DNA of 64,000 nt from Streptomyces sp. NBC_00568 (lineage in GTDB: Bacteria; Actinomycetota; Actinomycetes; Streptomycetales; Streptomycetaceae). Below, in pieces: positions 25,719-34,600 of the stretch; the first letter of the stretch is position 1; each line of letters starts with the position of its first letter. The translations under genes and the position numbers were made by a program. Where the stretch lies: NCBI RefSeq assembly GCF_026341855.1, contig NZ_JAPENW010000001.1, positions 4,703,001 through 4,767,000 of the forward strand. Reading direction: 5' to 3'. The notes beneath the pieces are model-generated. The model searched no databases, was not told the DNA's origin, and worked only from the letters and a program-made list of their open reading frames with translations.

Positions 25719-26056
25719 GCGCCCCCCTGCTGTGGATGAGCCCCTACGGGATGTTCACCTGGCCGGAACCAACAATCTTCCCGACCGAGGGCCCGCACGG
25801 GTCGCCTCTTTCACGTCAAACCCTGGCGATATCCAGACATCTGGACTCCGACCGGATCGACGGCATCCCGCGTCCCGAAGAGCCGCACCGGTCACCCCGC
25901 CATTTCCCGTTCCGTCGCGAGATCACGCGGCGGCGCGCCCCGATCGCCCCCGGGACCCCGCCGGGCGGGCGCGGGCCGCGGCCGGTGGGCGGAGGCCCGC
26001 CGCGTACGGCGCCCGGCGTGGTCCGTACGCACCGGGCGGTCACGCCCGTCGCCCCC
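25719..26056. other. 338-base gap between fxsB and fxsC
   Basis: Unusually long spacing within an otherwise compact gene set. It holds a perfect palindrome (listed separately) and an overlapping CTGG-N6-CCAG repeat, and is the likely place of a separate fxsCT promoter. I see no convincing small gene on either strand. Confidence 0.5.
25832..25845. promoter_or_regulatory. Palindrome upstream of fxsC
   Basis: Perfect inverted repeat TCCAGA-CA-TCTGGA, 114 bases upstream of the fxsC start. It partly overlaps CTGG-CGATAT-CCAG just before it, so this stretch can form alternative hairpins or bind a dimeric regulator. Confidence 0.4.
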
Positions 26057-28345
26057 TCACCCATGCCGGCCGGCCGGGTCGGCCGAGGAGAGGCGCGCGC
26101 TCGCCAGCTCACCGCGCAGCTCCGCCGCCAGCGCCCTTCCCGTCTCGGTGAGTTCGCCTTCGGGGCGGGCGGCGAGCTGGTCCAGGGCGCGGCCCGCCCG
26201 TTCCAGCGCGGCAGCACGCCGGTCCGCCTCGCCCGCCCAGTAGTCGGCGTCGCCCAGCTCGCGGCTCGCCTCGTCGAGCAGCCGGCCGGCCCGGTTGCCC
26301 GGCACGTTCAGGTCGGCCGTCTCGCGCAGCGCGGCAAGCCGTGCGAGGCGTCCGGCGCGCGGCAGTTCCCGTACGAGGTCCTCCGGCTCGAAGTCGACGG
26401 CCAGACCGAGCGCGCCGAGCCCGTGCGCGCCGAGCCGTACGCCCGTTCCGGCCGCGAGCGGGGTGATCGTGGTCAGCCGCGGCGCGTTGACGCCGGCCTG
26501 CCGGCCGCCCCGGCCGTTCTCCTCCGTCAGCTCGTACGCGATGCCCAGGCGTTTGGCGAACATGTCGAGTTCGTCGGTGCCCAGCGGCGGGGCGACGGGC
26601 ACGGGGTAGCAGTCGCGGAGGGGGTCCGCGTCGTCGAGGAGCAGCCGGGTGCCGTCCGCGACGGGGACGGTGCGCAGGCGCCGCCAGCCGGTGAAGGCCT
26701 CGCCGGGGGTGTACTCGTCGCCCCGCTGGGTGCGCACCCGCAGCTCACCGGCCTTCACCGAGACGGTGACGGGACCCGGTTCGCGGAGGGTGAGGGTGCC
26801 CAGGGTGGGCAGGTGGAGTTCGGCGGTGGGCTGATGCCAGCCGAGTTCGAGGTCGGCGCGGGCGTTGACGGCCGCGACGACGACGGCGCAGGCGAGCGGC
26901 GCCGGGCCGGTGATTCTGCCGTGCAGACAGTTCTTGAGCGTGGTGTGCAGATACGGGTGGGCGAGGATCTCGTCGACGTACGGCGCGGTCGACGGGTCCG
27001 CGTCGAGGTCGAGGAAGGCGCGCCACACCTCGTCCCAGGCGGGCTCGCCGGTGTGCCGGGCGGCCACGACAGGCATCAGGTGCCGAATCAACTCCGCCTG
27101 TGCGTAGCCGAGTTCGTCATGGTCATGGACCGCGGGACTGAGTGAGTGGTCGGTGATGCGCTCGGCCACACCGTCGACGAGGGCCCGCAGGTCGCCGCAG
27201 AAGACACTCGGGTTGGCGAAGCCGTGGCCGGTGCTGTAGCGGTGGGCGTACAGACCCCCGCCGCACGATTCGATCACCGGGCAGCGCCGGCAGGTATCGC
27301 TGACACCCGCGAGCCCCAGCTGGCGTGCCCGCACCCCGGGATACCGGGCGAACTCGGCGAAGGTGTGCCGGAAGACGTCGTATCCGGTGGACGGGGCGCC
27401 GTCGTACGCCGTCTTCAGCGAGTCGGCCTGCTCGAACGTGCCGTCGGTCTCCACCACCGCGAGGTCGCTCGGCGCGAGCCCCATCGCCTCGGTCAGCGGC
27501 GGCCCGCCCCGGAGCGTGCTGAGGACCGACTCGAAGGTCCGCACCCCTACGGTGCGGCCCTGCTCGTCCCAGCGGTCGAAGATCCTCAGCAGCCAGTCGG
27601 CGTAGGCGGTGGGGGAGTCGGCCGGCCGGTCCGGCGGGCTGTCCCAGGTGGAGTGCGGCAACAGGTAGTCGATGCGGGGCGGGTGCAGGGAGGCGAGAGC
27701 GTCGTGCACCGCGACGGGATCGTTGGCCACGTCCACGGTGCACAGCAGGCCGCTGTAGAGGTGCCGGTACTCGGGTCTGCGCAGCAGGCCGATCGCGCGC
27801 AGCACCCGGTCGTGGCTGCTGCGACCGCGGCGGTCGCGCCGGTGCCGGTCGTTCGCGGCGCGGTCACCGTCGAGCGAGATGCTGACTTTGACGTCGAATT
27901 CCCTGAACACCTCGAGATGCCGGGTGTTCAGCTGCACGCCATTCGTGTGAATACGGAGATCGAGCGCTGTCACCGGGGTGATGGTGCGAACGAGTTCCGC
28001 ACAAATGTTTCGCATACGGGCGGGACCCACAAGAAGGGGTTCGCCACCGTGAAGGATCACGGAAACGGAAGGGAGTTTCTCTTCCTCCGCATAGTCCGCG
28101 AATCGCCGGGCCACTTTCCCGAGCGTTTCTTCGGAAATGAAGGTCGGGCGCCCTTTCCAGCTCTGATCGGCATGCTCGTACACGTAACAGTGATCACAGG
28201 CGAGGTCGCATCGACTGTGGATCTTGAGGACGAGTTGCTGGAGCTTCACCCGGTGAACAGTAGTCCCGGGGGCTCGTCGCTCGTACCGCGAACTCCTTGA
28301 TCCTTCAAGGCGGTTGACGGCTCCGGGGCGCGCGGACGGGCGCAC
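26057..28345 (-). CDS. fxsB: FxsB: radical SAM/SPASM cyclophane maturase with inactive metallohydrolase extension
   Basis: A 762-residue radical S-adenosylmethionine enzyme. The cluster-binding motif C-D-L-A-C-D-H-C-Y-V-Y has Cys at 46, 50 and 53. The SPASM domain follows with C-R-R-C-P-V-I-E-S-C-G-G-G-L-Y-A-H-R and a later Cys (P-S-V-F-C). The C-terminal 320 residues correspond to the HExxH-type hydrolase extension of the family, but no HExxH is visible; the equivalent helix reads L-V-R-E-L-P-R-A-G. FxsB-type enzymes install a strained three-residue cyclophane in the F-x-S motif of the precursor. The start is uncertain: GTG at 28345 is taken, but GTG at 28249 (V-K-L-Q-Q-L-V-L-K) is equally possible and neither has a good ribosome-binding site. 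Confidence 0.93.
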   Translation of the reverse strand: MRPSARPGAVNRLEGSRSSRYERRAPGTTVHRVKLQQLVLKIHSRCDLACDHCYVYEHADQSWKGRPTFISEETLGKVARRFADYAEEEKLPSVSVILHGGEPLLVGPARMRNICAELVRTITPVTALDLRIHTNGVQLNTRHLEVFREFDVKVSISLDGDRAANDRHRRDRRGRSSHDRVLRAIGLLRRPEYRHLYSGLLCTVDVANDPVAVHDALASLHPPRIDYLLPHSTWDSPPDRPADSPTAYADWLLRIFDRWDEQGRTVGVRTFESVLSTLRGGPPLTEAMGLAPSDLAVVETDGTFEQADSLKTAYDGAPSTGYDVFRHTFAEFARYPGVRARQLGLAGVSDTCRRCPVIESCGGGLYAHRYSTGHGFANPSVFCGDLRALVDGVAERITDHSLSPAVHDHDELGYAQAELIRHLMPVVAARHTGEPAWDEVWRAFLDLDADPSTAPYVDEILAHPYLHTTLKNCLHGRITGPAPLACAVVVAAVNARADLELGWHQPTAELHLPTLGTLTLREPGPVTVSVKAGELRVRTQRGDEYTPGEAFTGWRRLRTVPVADGTRLLLDDADPLRDCYPVPVAPPLGTDELDMFAKRLGIAYELTEENGRGGRQAGVNAPRLTTITPLAAGTGVRLGAHGLGALGLAVDFEPEDLVRELPRAGRLARLAALRETADLNVPGNRAGRLLDEASRELGDADYWAGEADRRAAALERAGRALDQLAARPEGELTETGRALAAELRGELASARLSSADPAGRHG

Positions 28346-28392
28346 CGGAGCGGCGTGAGCCGCTGGATGCGCCCGTGGCGGAGCGGCAGCGT

Positions 28393-28575
28393 CTAGAGAG
28401 CCGAGTCGAAGGTGATCGGCTTGCCCGGGCGGCGTCCCGGGATGTCTGTCACTCGTCCGGCGGACCTTACGGCGGCAGTCCCCAGCGGGTCGATGGCCGA
28501 CAGGGGAGTGTGCGGCCGGCGCATGGACTTGGGGGCGGCGGAGCGGCGCGTCGCCTGCGTCACCGGAAGGTTCAT
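28393..28575 (-). CDS. fxsA: FxsA: FxSxx-COOH cyclophane RiPP precursor
   Basis: A 60-residue peptide ending I-T-F-D-S-A-L at a TAG stop, exactly the F-x-S-x-x-COOH signature of this RiPP family (Phe 56, Ser 58). The leader contains the characteristic segment P-L-S-A-I-D-P-L preceded by basic residues (R-R-P-H-T), and a basic stretch P-G-R-R-P-G-K-P precedes the core. It starts at the ATG at 28575 and lies 47 bases upstream of fxsB on the same strand. The maturase is expected to link the Phe ring to the Ser beta-carbon. No protease or exporter gene lies beside it, so the peptide may act inside the cell. Confidence 0.95.
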   Translation of the reverse strand: MNLPVTQATRRSAAPKSMRRPHTPLSAIDPLGTAAVRSAGRVTDIPGRRPGKPITFDSAL

Positions 28576-28646
28576 TTTAGGACTTTCGCTTGGTGGGTAG
28601 CTACTGGCGGAGGGTACCAGCCGGACCTATCGCACAACGGAAACTT

Positions 28647-28668
28647 CAGGATTACAGCATCAATCCTG
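28647..28668. promoter_or_regulatory. Palindrome upstream of fxsA
   Basis: Perfect 7-bp inverted repeat CAGGATT-ACAGCATC-AATCCTG in an AT-richer stretch 72 bases upstream of the fxsA start. The local drop in GC and the dyad suggest the promoter/operator of the fxsAB transcript. Confidence 0.5.
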
Positions 28669-28774
28669 CGCCGTGATTTCCGCAATTGGAACGCGGCCGG
28701 CCGTGTGAATCCACCGGCCCGCAGGACAGCGGGGTCGGACGGGGTGAGACGTCAGTTCGGCGGGTGCGGGGTGC

Positions 28775-30457
28775 TCACAGCGGTGACTGCCAGGTGAGCG
28801 TCGTGCCGCGGTCACCGCCGTCCGCGGGGGCGTCGTCCCGGACGGTGAGACGGACGCCGGGCCGGCCGTCCGGCAGGGTCACCGCGGCGTCGACGGAGAC
28901 CTCGATCCGGGACACCCCGGCACGGCGCGAGGCGGCGGCCAGCGCGCGGCGCAGGGCGGCGACGAGTTGCGCGCCGACGGACTCCGGGACCCGGTTCTCC
29001 ACGGCGCCGGTGAACCGGGTGGATGGCTGAAAACCGAGCAGGGCCGCCGCGCCCGCGGTCTCGCGCAGCACCTTGCCGCGGAAGGTGGTCGGAGCGTCGG
29101 CGGGCGGCTGCTGCAAAGCGAAGATGGCCGTCCGGACCTCTTGCACGGTGGACCGGAGTTCGTCGACCGCGTGGCCGAGCGCGGCGCGCACGTCCTCTTC
29201 ACCGGAGTCCTTGTCGCCGGCCCCCTCGTCACCGGAGTCCGCGCTGTCGGAGTCCCGGCCGCGCCCGTCCCCCGTACCGGCGATGTCGCCGGTTCCCTCC
29301 GTCCGGCTCCTGCGCAGCGTGGACTCCAGCATCATGCCGGTCGCGAACAGGCGCTGTACGACCAGGTCGTGCAGGTCGCGGGCGATGCGGTCCCGGTCCT
29401 CGTACACCGCGAGGCGCTCACGGTCGTGCCGGGCGTCGGCGAGGACCAGGGCGAGCGCGGCCTGTGAGGCGAACTGCGTGGCGAGGCGGCGCTCGAGGAG
29501 CGTGTACGGGCGGTCGCCGCGTCCGCGCGGAAGGGCCAGCGTGCCGATGAGACGGCCCTCGGTCTGCAGGGGCAGCATCATGCTCGGCCCGAACCGGGAC
29601 CGTACGGGTGTAGTCATCCGCGGATCGGTCGCCGAGTCGTCGATGAAGACCGGCTCCCCGCCGAGGAGTTGCTCGAGCACGGGGCTGCCGGGCGCGATGG
29701 TGGTGCCCACGATGCCCTCGGGGTCCTCGTGGGCGGAGGCGGCCACGATCTCCATGCCGCCCTCCGCCGTGGGCAGGAGGACGACGCCCGCCGAGGCGCC
29801 CGCGAGAATCCTGGCGCGTTCGGCGACCGTCAGCAGCGCGTCGTCGGCTGTCCCACCGCTGAGCAGGGCGGTGGTGACGGCGGCGGCGCCCTCGATCCAG
29901 CGCTCCCGCTGCCGGGCCGTCTCGTACAGGCGGGCGTTGGCGATCGCGATACCGGCCTGCCTGGCGAGCAGACGCACCAGCTGTTCGTCCTCACCGGTGA
30001 AGGTGCCGGAGGACTTGTCCGCGAGGTAGAGGTTCCCGAACACCTCGTCGTCGACCCGGATGGGGACGTCGAGGCAGGTGTCCGACGCGGGCGACCGGGG
30101 GGACCCGGGGCCGGCGGAGGACCCTGCCCCGGCACCCAGCGGGCCGGCGGAGGACCCTGCCCCGACACCGAGCGGGCCGGCGGTGGAACCGGTGCCGGGG
30201 CCGGACGCCGGCTCCGTCGGGTGAGGATCACGGGGCCGGTGCTCGGGTCCGGTCTCCGCCGGGCGCGGTTCCGCCGTGCGGATCCGAACCAGTCCGTCCC
30301 GGCCCGGGTCCGCCATCCCCAGCGCCGCGTACCGGGCCCCCGTCAACTCGGCCGCGCCGTCCACGATCCGCTGGAGCGTGGCCCGCAGTTCGAGTTCGGT
30401 GCCGACGCTGAGGACCGCTTCGAGGAGAAGCGGGAATCCCGGCACGGGGTCGGTCAT
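28775..30457 (-). CDS. GAF-domain sensor kinase with degenerate ATP-binding domain
   Basis: A 560-residue soluble protein. GAF domain 1 covers about residues 10-190 and contains a Gly/Ala/Ser/Pro repeat insertion; GAF domain 2 is at 205-345. A HisKA_3-type dimerisation helix carries E-D-R-D-R-I-A-R-D-L-H-D-L-V-V-Q-R-L-F with the phosphoacceptor His near 362. This is the DevS/DosT-like arrangement. The C-terminal HATPase region is cut down: where the N box should be it reads L-R-R-A-L-A-A-A-S-R-R-A-G without Asn, and after V-R-D-D-A-P-A-D-G-G the G1/F/G2 boxes are missing before the terminal T-T-L-T-W-Q-S-P-L. It probably cannot bind ATP. No response regulator is adjacent. It follows mbl by 24 bases. 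Confidence 0.88.
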   Translation of the reverse strand: MTDPVPGFPLLLEAVLSVGTELELRATLQRIVDGAAELTGARYAALGMADPGRDGLVRIRTAEPRPAETGPEHRPRDPHPTEPASGPGTGSTAGPLGVGAGSSAGPLGAGAGSSAGPGSPRSPASDTCLDVPIRVDDEVFGNLYLADKSSGTFTGEDEQLVRLLARQAGIAIANARLYETARQRERWIEGAAAVTTALLSGGTADDALLTVAERARILAGASAGVVLLPTAEGGMEIVAASAHEDPEGIVGTTIAPGSPVLEQLLGGEPVFIDDSATDPRMTTPVRSRFGPSMMLPLQTEGRLIGTLALPRGRGDRPYTLLERRLATQFASQAALALVLADARHDRERLAVYEDRDRIARDLHDLVVQRLFATGMMLESTLRRSRTEGTGDIAGTGDGRGRDSDSADSGDEGAGDKDSGEEDVRAALGHAVDELRSTVQEVRTAIFALQQPPADAPTTFRGKVLRETAGAAALLGFQPSTRFTGAVENRVPESVGAQLVAALRRALAAASRRAGVSRIEVSVDAAVTLPDGRPGVRLTVRDDAPADGGDRGTTLTWQSPL

Positions 30458-30481
30458 GCGAGGCTCCCGGACGCCGGGGCG

Positions 30482-31519
30482 TCAGCGCGCCAGCGGGTCC
30501 AGGATCAGCGGCGCGATCTTGCCCTCCAGCATGTAGCCGAGGCCCTGGACGGCACAGACGTCGGGCCGCTCGGCGATGTGGACGGGCATACCGGTCGCCT
30601 GCCGCAGCATCTGGTCGAGCCCGGGGAGCAGCGCGCTGCCGCCGACCATCATGATCCCGCGGTCGCCGAGGTCGGCCACCAGATCGGGCGGGCAGGAGCG
30701 CAGCACCTTGCCGATGCCGTCGAGCACGGCCGTCAGCGGCGTCTCGATCGCCATGCGTACGGCGGCGGTGTCGACCTGCACGGAACGGGCCAGGCCGGTC
30801 GCCACGTCCCGCCCGTGGATCTCGGTCAGGGCCGGGCCGTGCGGGGTGAGCCCGTTCCCGGAGAGGGCGAGCTGCAGGGGCCGTACGGCCTGACTCGGCA
30901 GCATCAGCTCGTGCTGGTGGCGCAGGTGCTGCACGATCGCGTGGTCGACGGCCTCGCCGCCGACCGGGATGCGCTCGGCGGTGACGATCGAGCCCAGCGA
31001 CAGCACGGCGAGCTGGGTCGCGGCGGCCCCGCACACCATGATCATGGTTGCCTCGGGCCGCTCGACGGGCAGCCCGCAGCCGACCGCGGCCGCGATCAGC
31101 GTGTCGACGAGTTCGACCCGGCGCGCGCCCAGCCCGACCAGCGTCTCGATCGCGGCGCGCTGCGCCAGCGGGTCCGCGTCGTGCGGGGTGCAGGCCGCGG
31201 CCCGCAGCCGGGGCTTGCGGCGCAGGGTGCGGCGGACCTTGTCACCGAGCAGATGACGCAGCATCCGCTGAGCCATGTCGATGTCGACGACCGTGCCGCC
31301 GGACACGGGACGCACCACCCGGATGTAGTCGGGCGTACGGCCCGTCATCTTCTCCGCGAACTCCCCGACCGCGATCAGCGCGCCCGTCCTCGTGTTGATC
31401 GCGGCGACGCTCGGCTGGTCGACGACCAGGCCCGCGCCCCGCACATACACACGGGTCCTCGCGGCGCCCAGGTCGACGGCGAAGTGACAGCGGCGCAGCT
31501 GCTCCAGACTGGCGGTCAT
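30482..31519 (-). CDS. mbl: MreB-like actin homologue (Mbl)
   Basis: A 345-residue MreB/Mbl-family protein starting at the ATG at 31519 behind GAGGACC. The phosphate-1 loop (A-V-D-L-G-A-A-R-T-R-V-Y-V), the P-S-V-A-A-I segment, the connecting motifs and the C-terminal adenosine motif (I-M-M-V-G-G-S-A-L-L-P-G-L-D) are present. MreB proteins organise wall synthesis; in streptomycetes they protect spores and aerial hyphae rather than set rod shape. It is probably the orthologue of S. coelicolor Mbl. Phosphate-2 and other central loops are divergent from MreB. A hairpin upstream separates it from the SAV_2336 gene, and the pseudo-sensor kinase follows directly. Confidence 0.85.
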   Translation of the reverse strand: MTASLEQLRRCHFAVDLGAARTRVYVRGAGLVVDQPSVAAINTRTGALIAVGEFAEKMTGRTPDYIRVVRPVSGGTVVDIDMAQRMLRHLLGDKVRRTLRRKPRLRAAACTPHDADPLAQRAAIETLVGLGARRVELVDTLIAAAVGCGLPVERPEATMIMVCGAAATQLAVLSLGSIVTAERIPVGGEAVDHAIVQHLRHQHELMLPSQAVRPLQLALSGNGLTPHGPALTEIHGRDVATGLARSVQVDTAAVRMAIETPLTAVLDGIGKVLRSCPPDLVADLGDRGIMMVGGSALLPGLDQMLRQATGMPVHIAERPDVCAVQGLGYMLEGKIAPLILDPLAR

Positions 31520-31646
31520 GGCAGGTCCTCCCGAGAGCGCAGACCATGGGCTCCGCCGGGCGGCGGTCCTCTCTCGCATCCTGCGCGCGCGGGGCGGGGG
31601 GCGCCCCTTTTGGAGGGCCGGGCGGGGTGCCGCTGGACGGGTGATT

Positions 31647-31679
31647 CCGCGGCGCTCGGCGCCGGCCGGGGCGCCGCGG
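31647..31679 (-). terminator. Strong hairpin after the SAV_2336-type gene
   Basis: Perfect 9-bp inverted repeat CCGCGGCGC / GCGCCGCGG with a 15-base loop, 14 bases beyond the stop of the upstream minus-strand gene. It probably ends that transcript ahead of mbl. No T tract follows. Confidence 0.5.
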
Positions 31680-31692
31680 TGGTGCGGAACCG

Positions 31693-34600
31693 TCAACCGG
31701 AGGCCGGCGGCGGTGACCCGGGTGGCGGCGCGCTCTCCCGCAGTCGTACCGAGCAGGCCACCGACAGCCCCGGCACCGGCCAGCGGCGCAGCCCCTCGTG
31801 CACCGCTCGCTGGGCCGCGCCCGCGCGGCGCAGCGGGTGACGCCGGGTGATGCGCCCCGCCTCCTTGAGGAGGTGGTCGAGGAGCCGCCTCGACACGTCG
31901 TGGGTCTCGGCGCGCACGAACGCCACCGGGTCGTCCACGTGCCAGGACAGCTCCACCGAGGCGGCGAACGAACTGTGCCCGTAGCTCGGCAGGTGCAGCT
32001 CGTGCGCGGCGCCATGGGTGGTGAGATCGACCTCGTAGTACGTGATGAGGGAGCGGGGCGGGCGCTTGCCCCGCGGTCGGTCGAGGTCGAGCAGGGTCAG
32101 CGAGGTGTCCGGGTCCGTGTGCACGACGGCGGTGTGGCCCCGCTCCGCGCCCCGGAGCCGGGTGAGGTCGCGGGTGGTGAACGGGCCCCGGACCAGGTCG
32201 CGTCGCACCGGTTCGAGTTCCGGGAGGCGCTCCGGGAGATCCAGGGTGCAGTACCAGGCGACCGGGGAGCCGTCCGCCACCGACGGCTGCCGGTGCAGCG
32301 GGCGGAAGCGGTCCGGGGGCAGCACGGTGCCGCCGCCCCTCATCAGCTCCTCGTGCAGAACGGGGGAGAGCACGACCATGATGTCCGCCTCGGGACGGTC
32401 CAGGTCGGGCCGGAGCTCGGGCGGCACGGTCGGGCTGCCCGAGCGGGCGAACAGCGCGGTGTGCCAGAACGTCACACGGATCTTCGGCGGCTCCGCCAAC
32501 TCCAGCAGCGCGCCTGGCAGTTCACGCAGTACCGCGGTCAGCGCGGTCAGCACGGAGGCCTCGGGCTCGGTGATCACGACATAGCCGTTGTCGCGACCGA
32601 GGAGCTCGTACTCGTTCGGTGCCATGTCGCTCAGGGAGAGCAGCCAGGTCAGCGTCCGGCCGAGCACGCTGTGGGTGTGCGGATCCTCGCCCGATTCGGC
32701 GGTGTACTCGACCGCGATGACGGGGCTGCCTCGATCCGGCGCGGCCCGCAGCTCGTGGTACAGCGACAGCAGGGTGGGGTTCGGCTCGCCGGGCGCCTGG
32801 AGTTCCTCGTACGCCTGGTACGACTCGATGGCCTCGGCGACGCGGCCCTGGCCCTTCAGCGCGAGGATGTGCAGCCGCCGGAAGTCCTCGCGCCCGGGGT
32901 GGGACCGCAGGAGTTCGCCGAGGTCGGTCGCCGCGCGTCTGAAGCCGCCGGTCTCCAGGTCGAGTTCGGCGCGGGTGGCGCAGAGGGTGAGGCGCAGGGC
33001 GCGGAGCCGGCCGCGGGCGGCCTCGGCGGCGGGGCCCGGGACGCCGTCGACCGGGTCACCGGTCCACAGGTCGAGAGCCCGCCGGACGCAGTCGGCGGCG
33101 CTCTGCAGGTCGCCCGCGTCCCGGTGGCTCTTCGAGCGGGCGACGAGATCCTCGCAGAGGGCGAGGTCGACGCCGTCGGGGTCGGCGTGCAGGGCGTAGC
33201 CGTCGGCGGTGCTCGCCAGGACGCCGGGGCCGAGGGCCTCGCGGACCGCCGCGGCGTGCGCCGCCAGCAGGCGCGCCGCACGCTGCGGGGGCCGCCCGTC
33301 CCACAGCCCCTCGGCCAGGTCGGAGTGCGTCACCGGCCGGCCGCGGCGCAGGAGCAGCATGCACAGCAGGGCCTGCTGCCGGGGTGCGAGCGTGCGGACG
33401 GTGCGGTCGCCCCGGGTGATCCGTACCGGTCCCAGTACCCGATACCGGTGGCGGGCGGCCTCGGCGGCTTCCAGGACCCGGGCGAAGGACGGCGTGAAGA
33501 AGAGATCCATGCCGCGCCGCTGGGCCTGCGGATCCGAGGAGGTCAGCGGATTGAGGACATCGGACAGCAGGGCCCTGAACTCGCTGGGCACCGCGTTGAG
33601 TTCTCCGGACCCGGCTCCGTTGGTCAGCTCCCGCAGCAGACTGCCGAAGCCGTGCAGATCCTTCGACGGGTCGCGGTCCCGGCCGGTCCCCAGCGCGAAG
33701 TGGGTGATCTTCAAACTGCCGTCAGGCCGGACGATCAGTCCGTTCGGTGTGAGCCTGCCGTGCGTGACGCCCCGCTCGTGCACGGCCCCGAGGCCGCGTG
33801 CGAGCTGCTGGGCCAGCGGGGCGAGCAGCGAGAAGGGCAGGGCGAAGCCGCCCTCCGCGGTGAGTTCCGCCACCGTGAGTCCCTCGATGAACTCCGTGAC
33901 GAGATAGGGCACGTTCTCCTCGATACCGAAGTCGTGCACCGTGACGACGTTGGGATGCTCGACACCGGCGAGTGCGCCGGCGTCCTCGAGGAACCGCTCG
34001 TGCGCGGTCGGCGGGTAGGCGTGCACCACCACCGTCCGGCCGCTCCGCGTGTCCTCGGCCCGCATCAACTGCCTGCCCCGGCCCAGGCGTCGCACCAGCC
34101 GGTACCTGCCCAGCACCAGCCCTCCGGCCGGGGGCGGGGTTGCGTCGCCGCCCGGCCGGGGCGGGGTCCCGCCGCCCAGCCGTCGCACACTCTCCTCGCG
34201 TACCGCCGCGAACGCCTCGCCGTCGGCCGCCGCGTCCCCGGGTCCGGGGGCGACCACGGGGAACTCCCCGGCGGCCATTCCGGCCCGCGCGTCGATCAAC
34301 GCGCCTACCCTGCGCAGAAGTTCACTGGTGCGGCTGTGCGCGGTCCGCGGCAGCGTGTGCAGCAGGAGTTCGCGCACTCCGGGCCGGAAGGCGTACGAGC
34401 CCGGCGGGCCCGACGGGTCGGCGCTCAGCAGACCACTGAGGATCACCTCGGCGAGATGCTGCGGCCGGGGGCTCGGCTCGATCGCGGCCTGCACCAGCCG
34501 CATCACGGGCAACTCCGTTCGTCCGACGGCGAGATGACCGGCCAGCCGGAACGCCTCGGGCGAGGCGATGGAGCGGAACCGCAGGACGAGCTCCTCCGCG

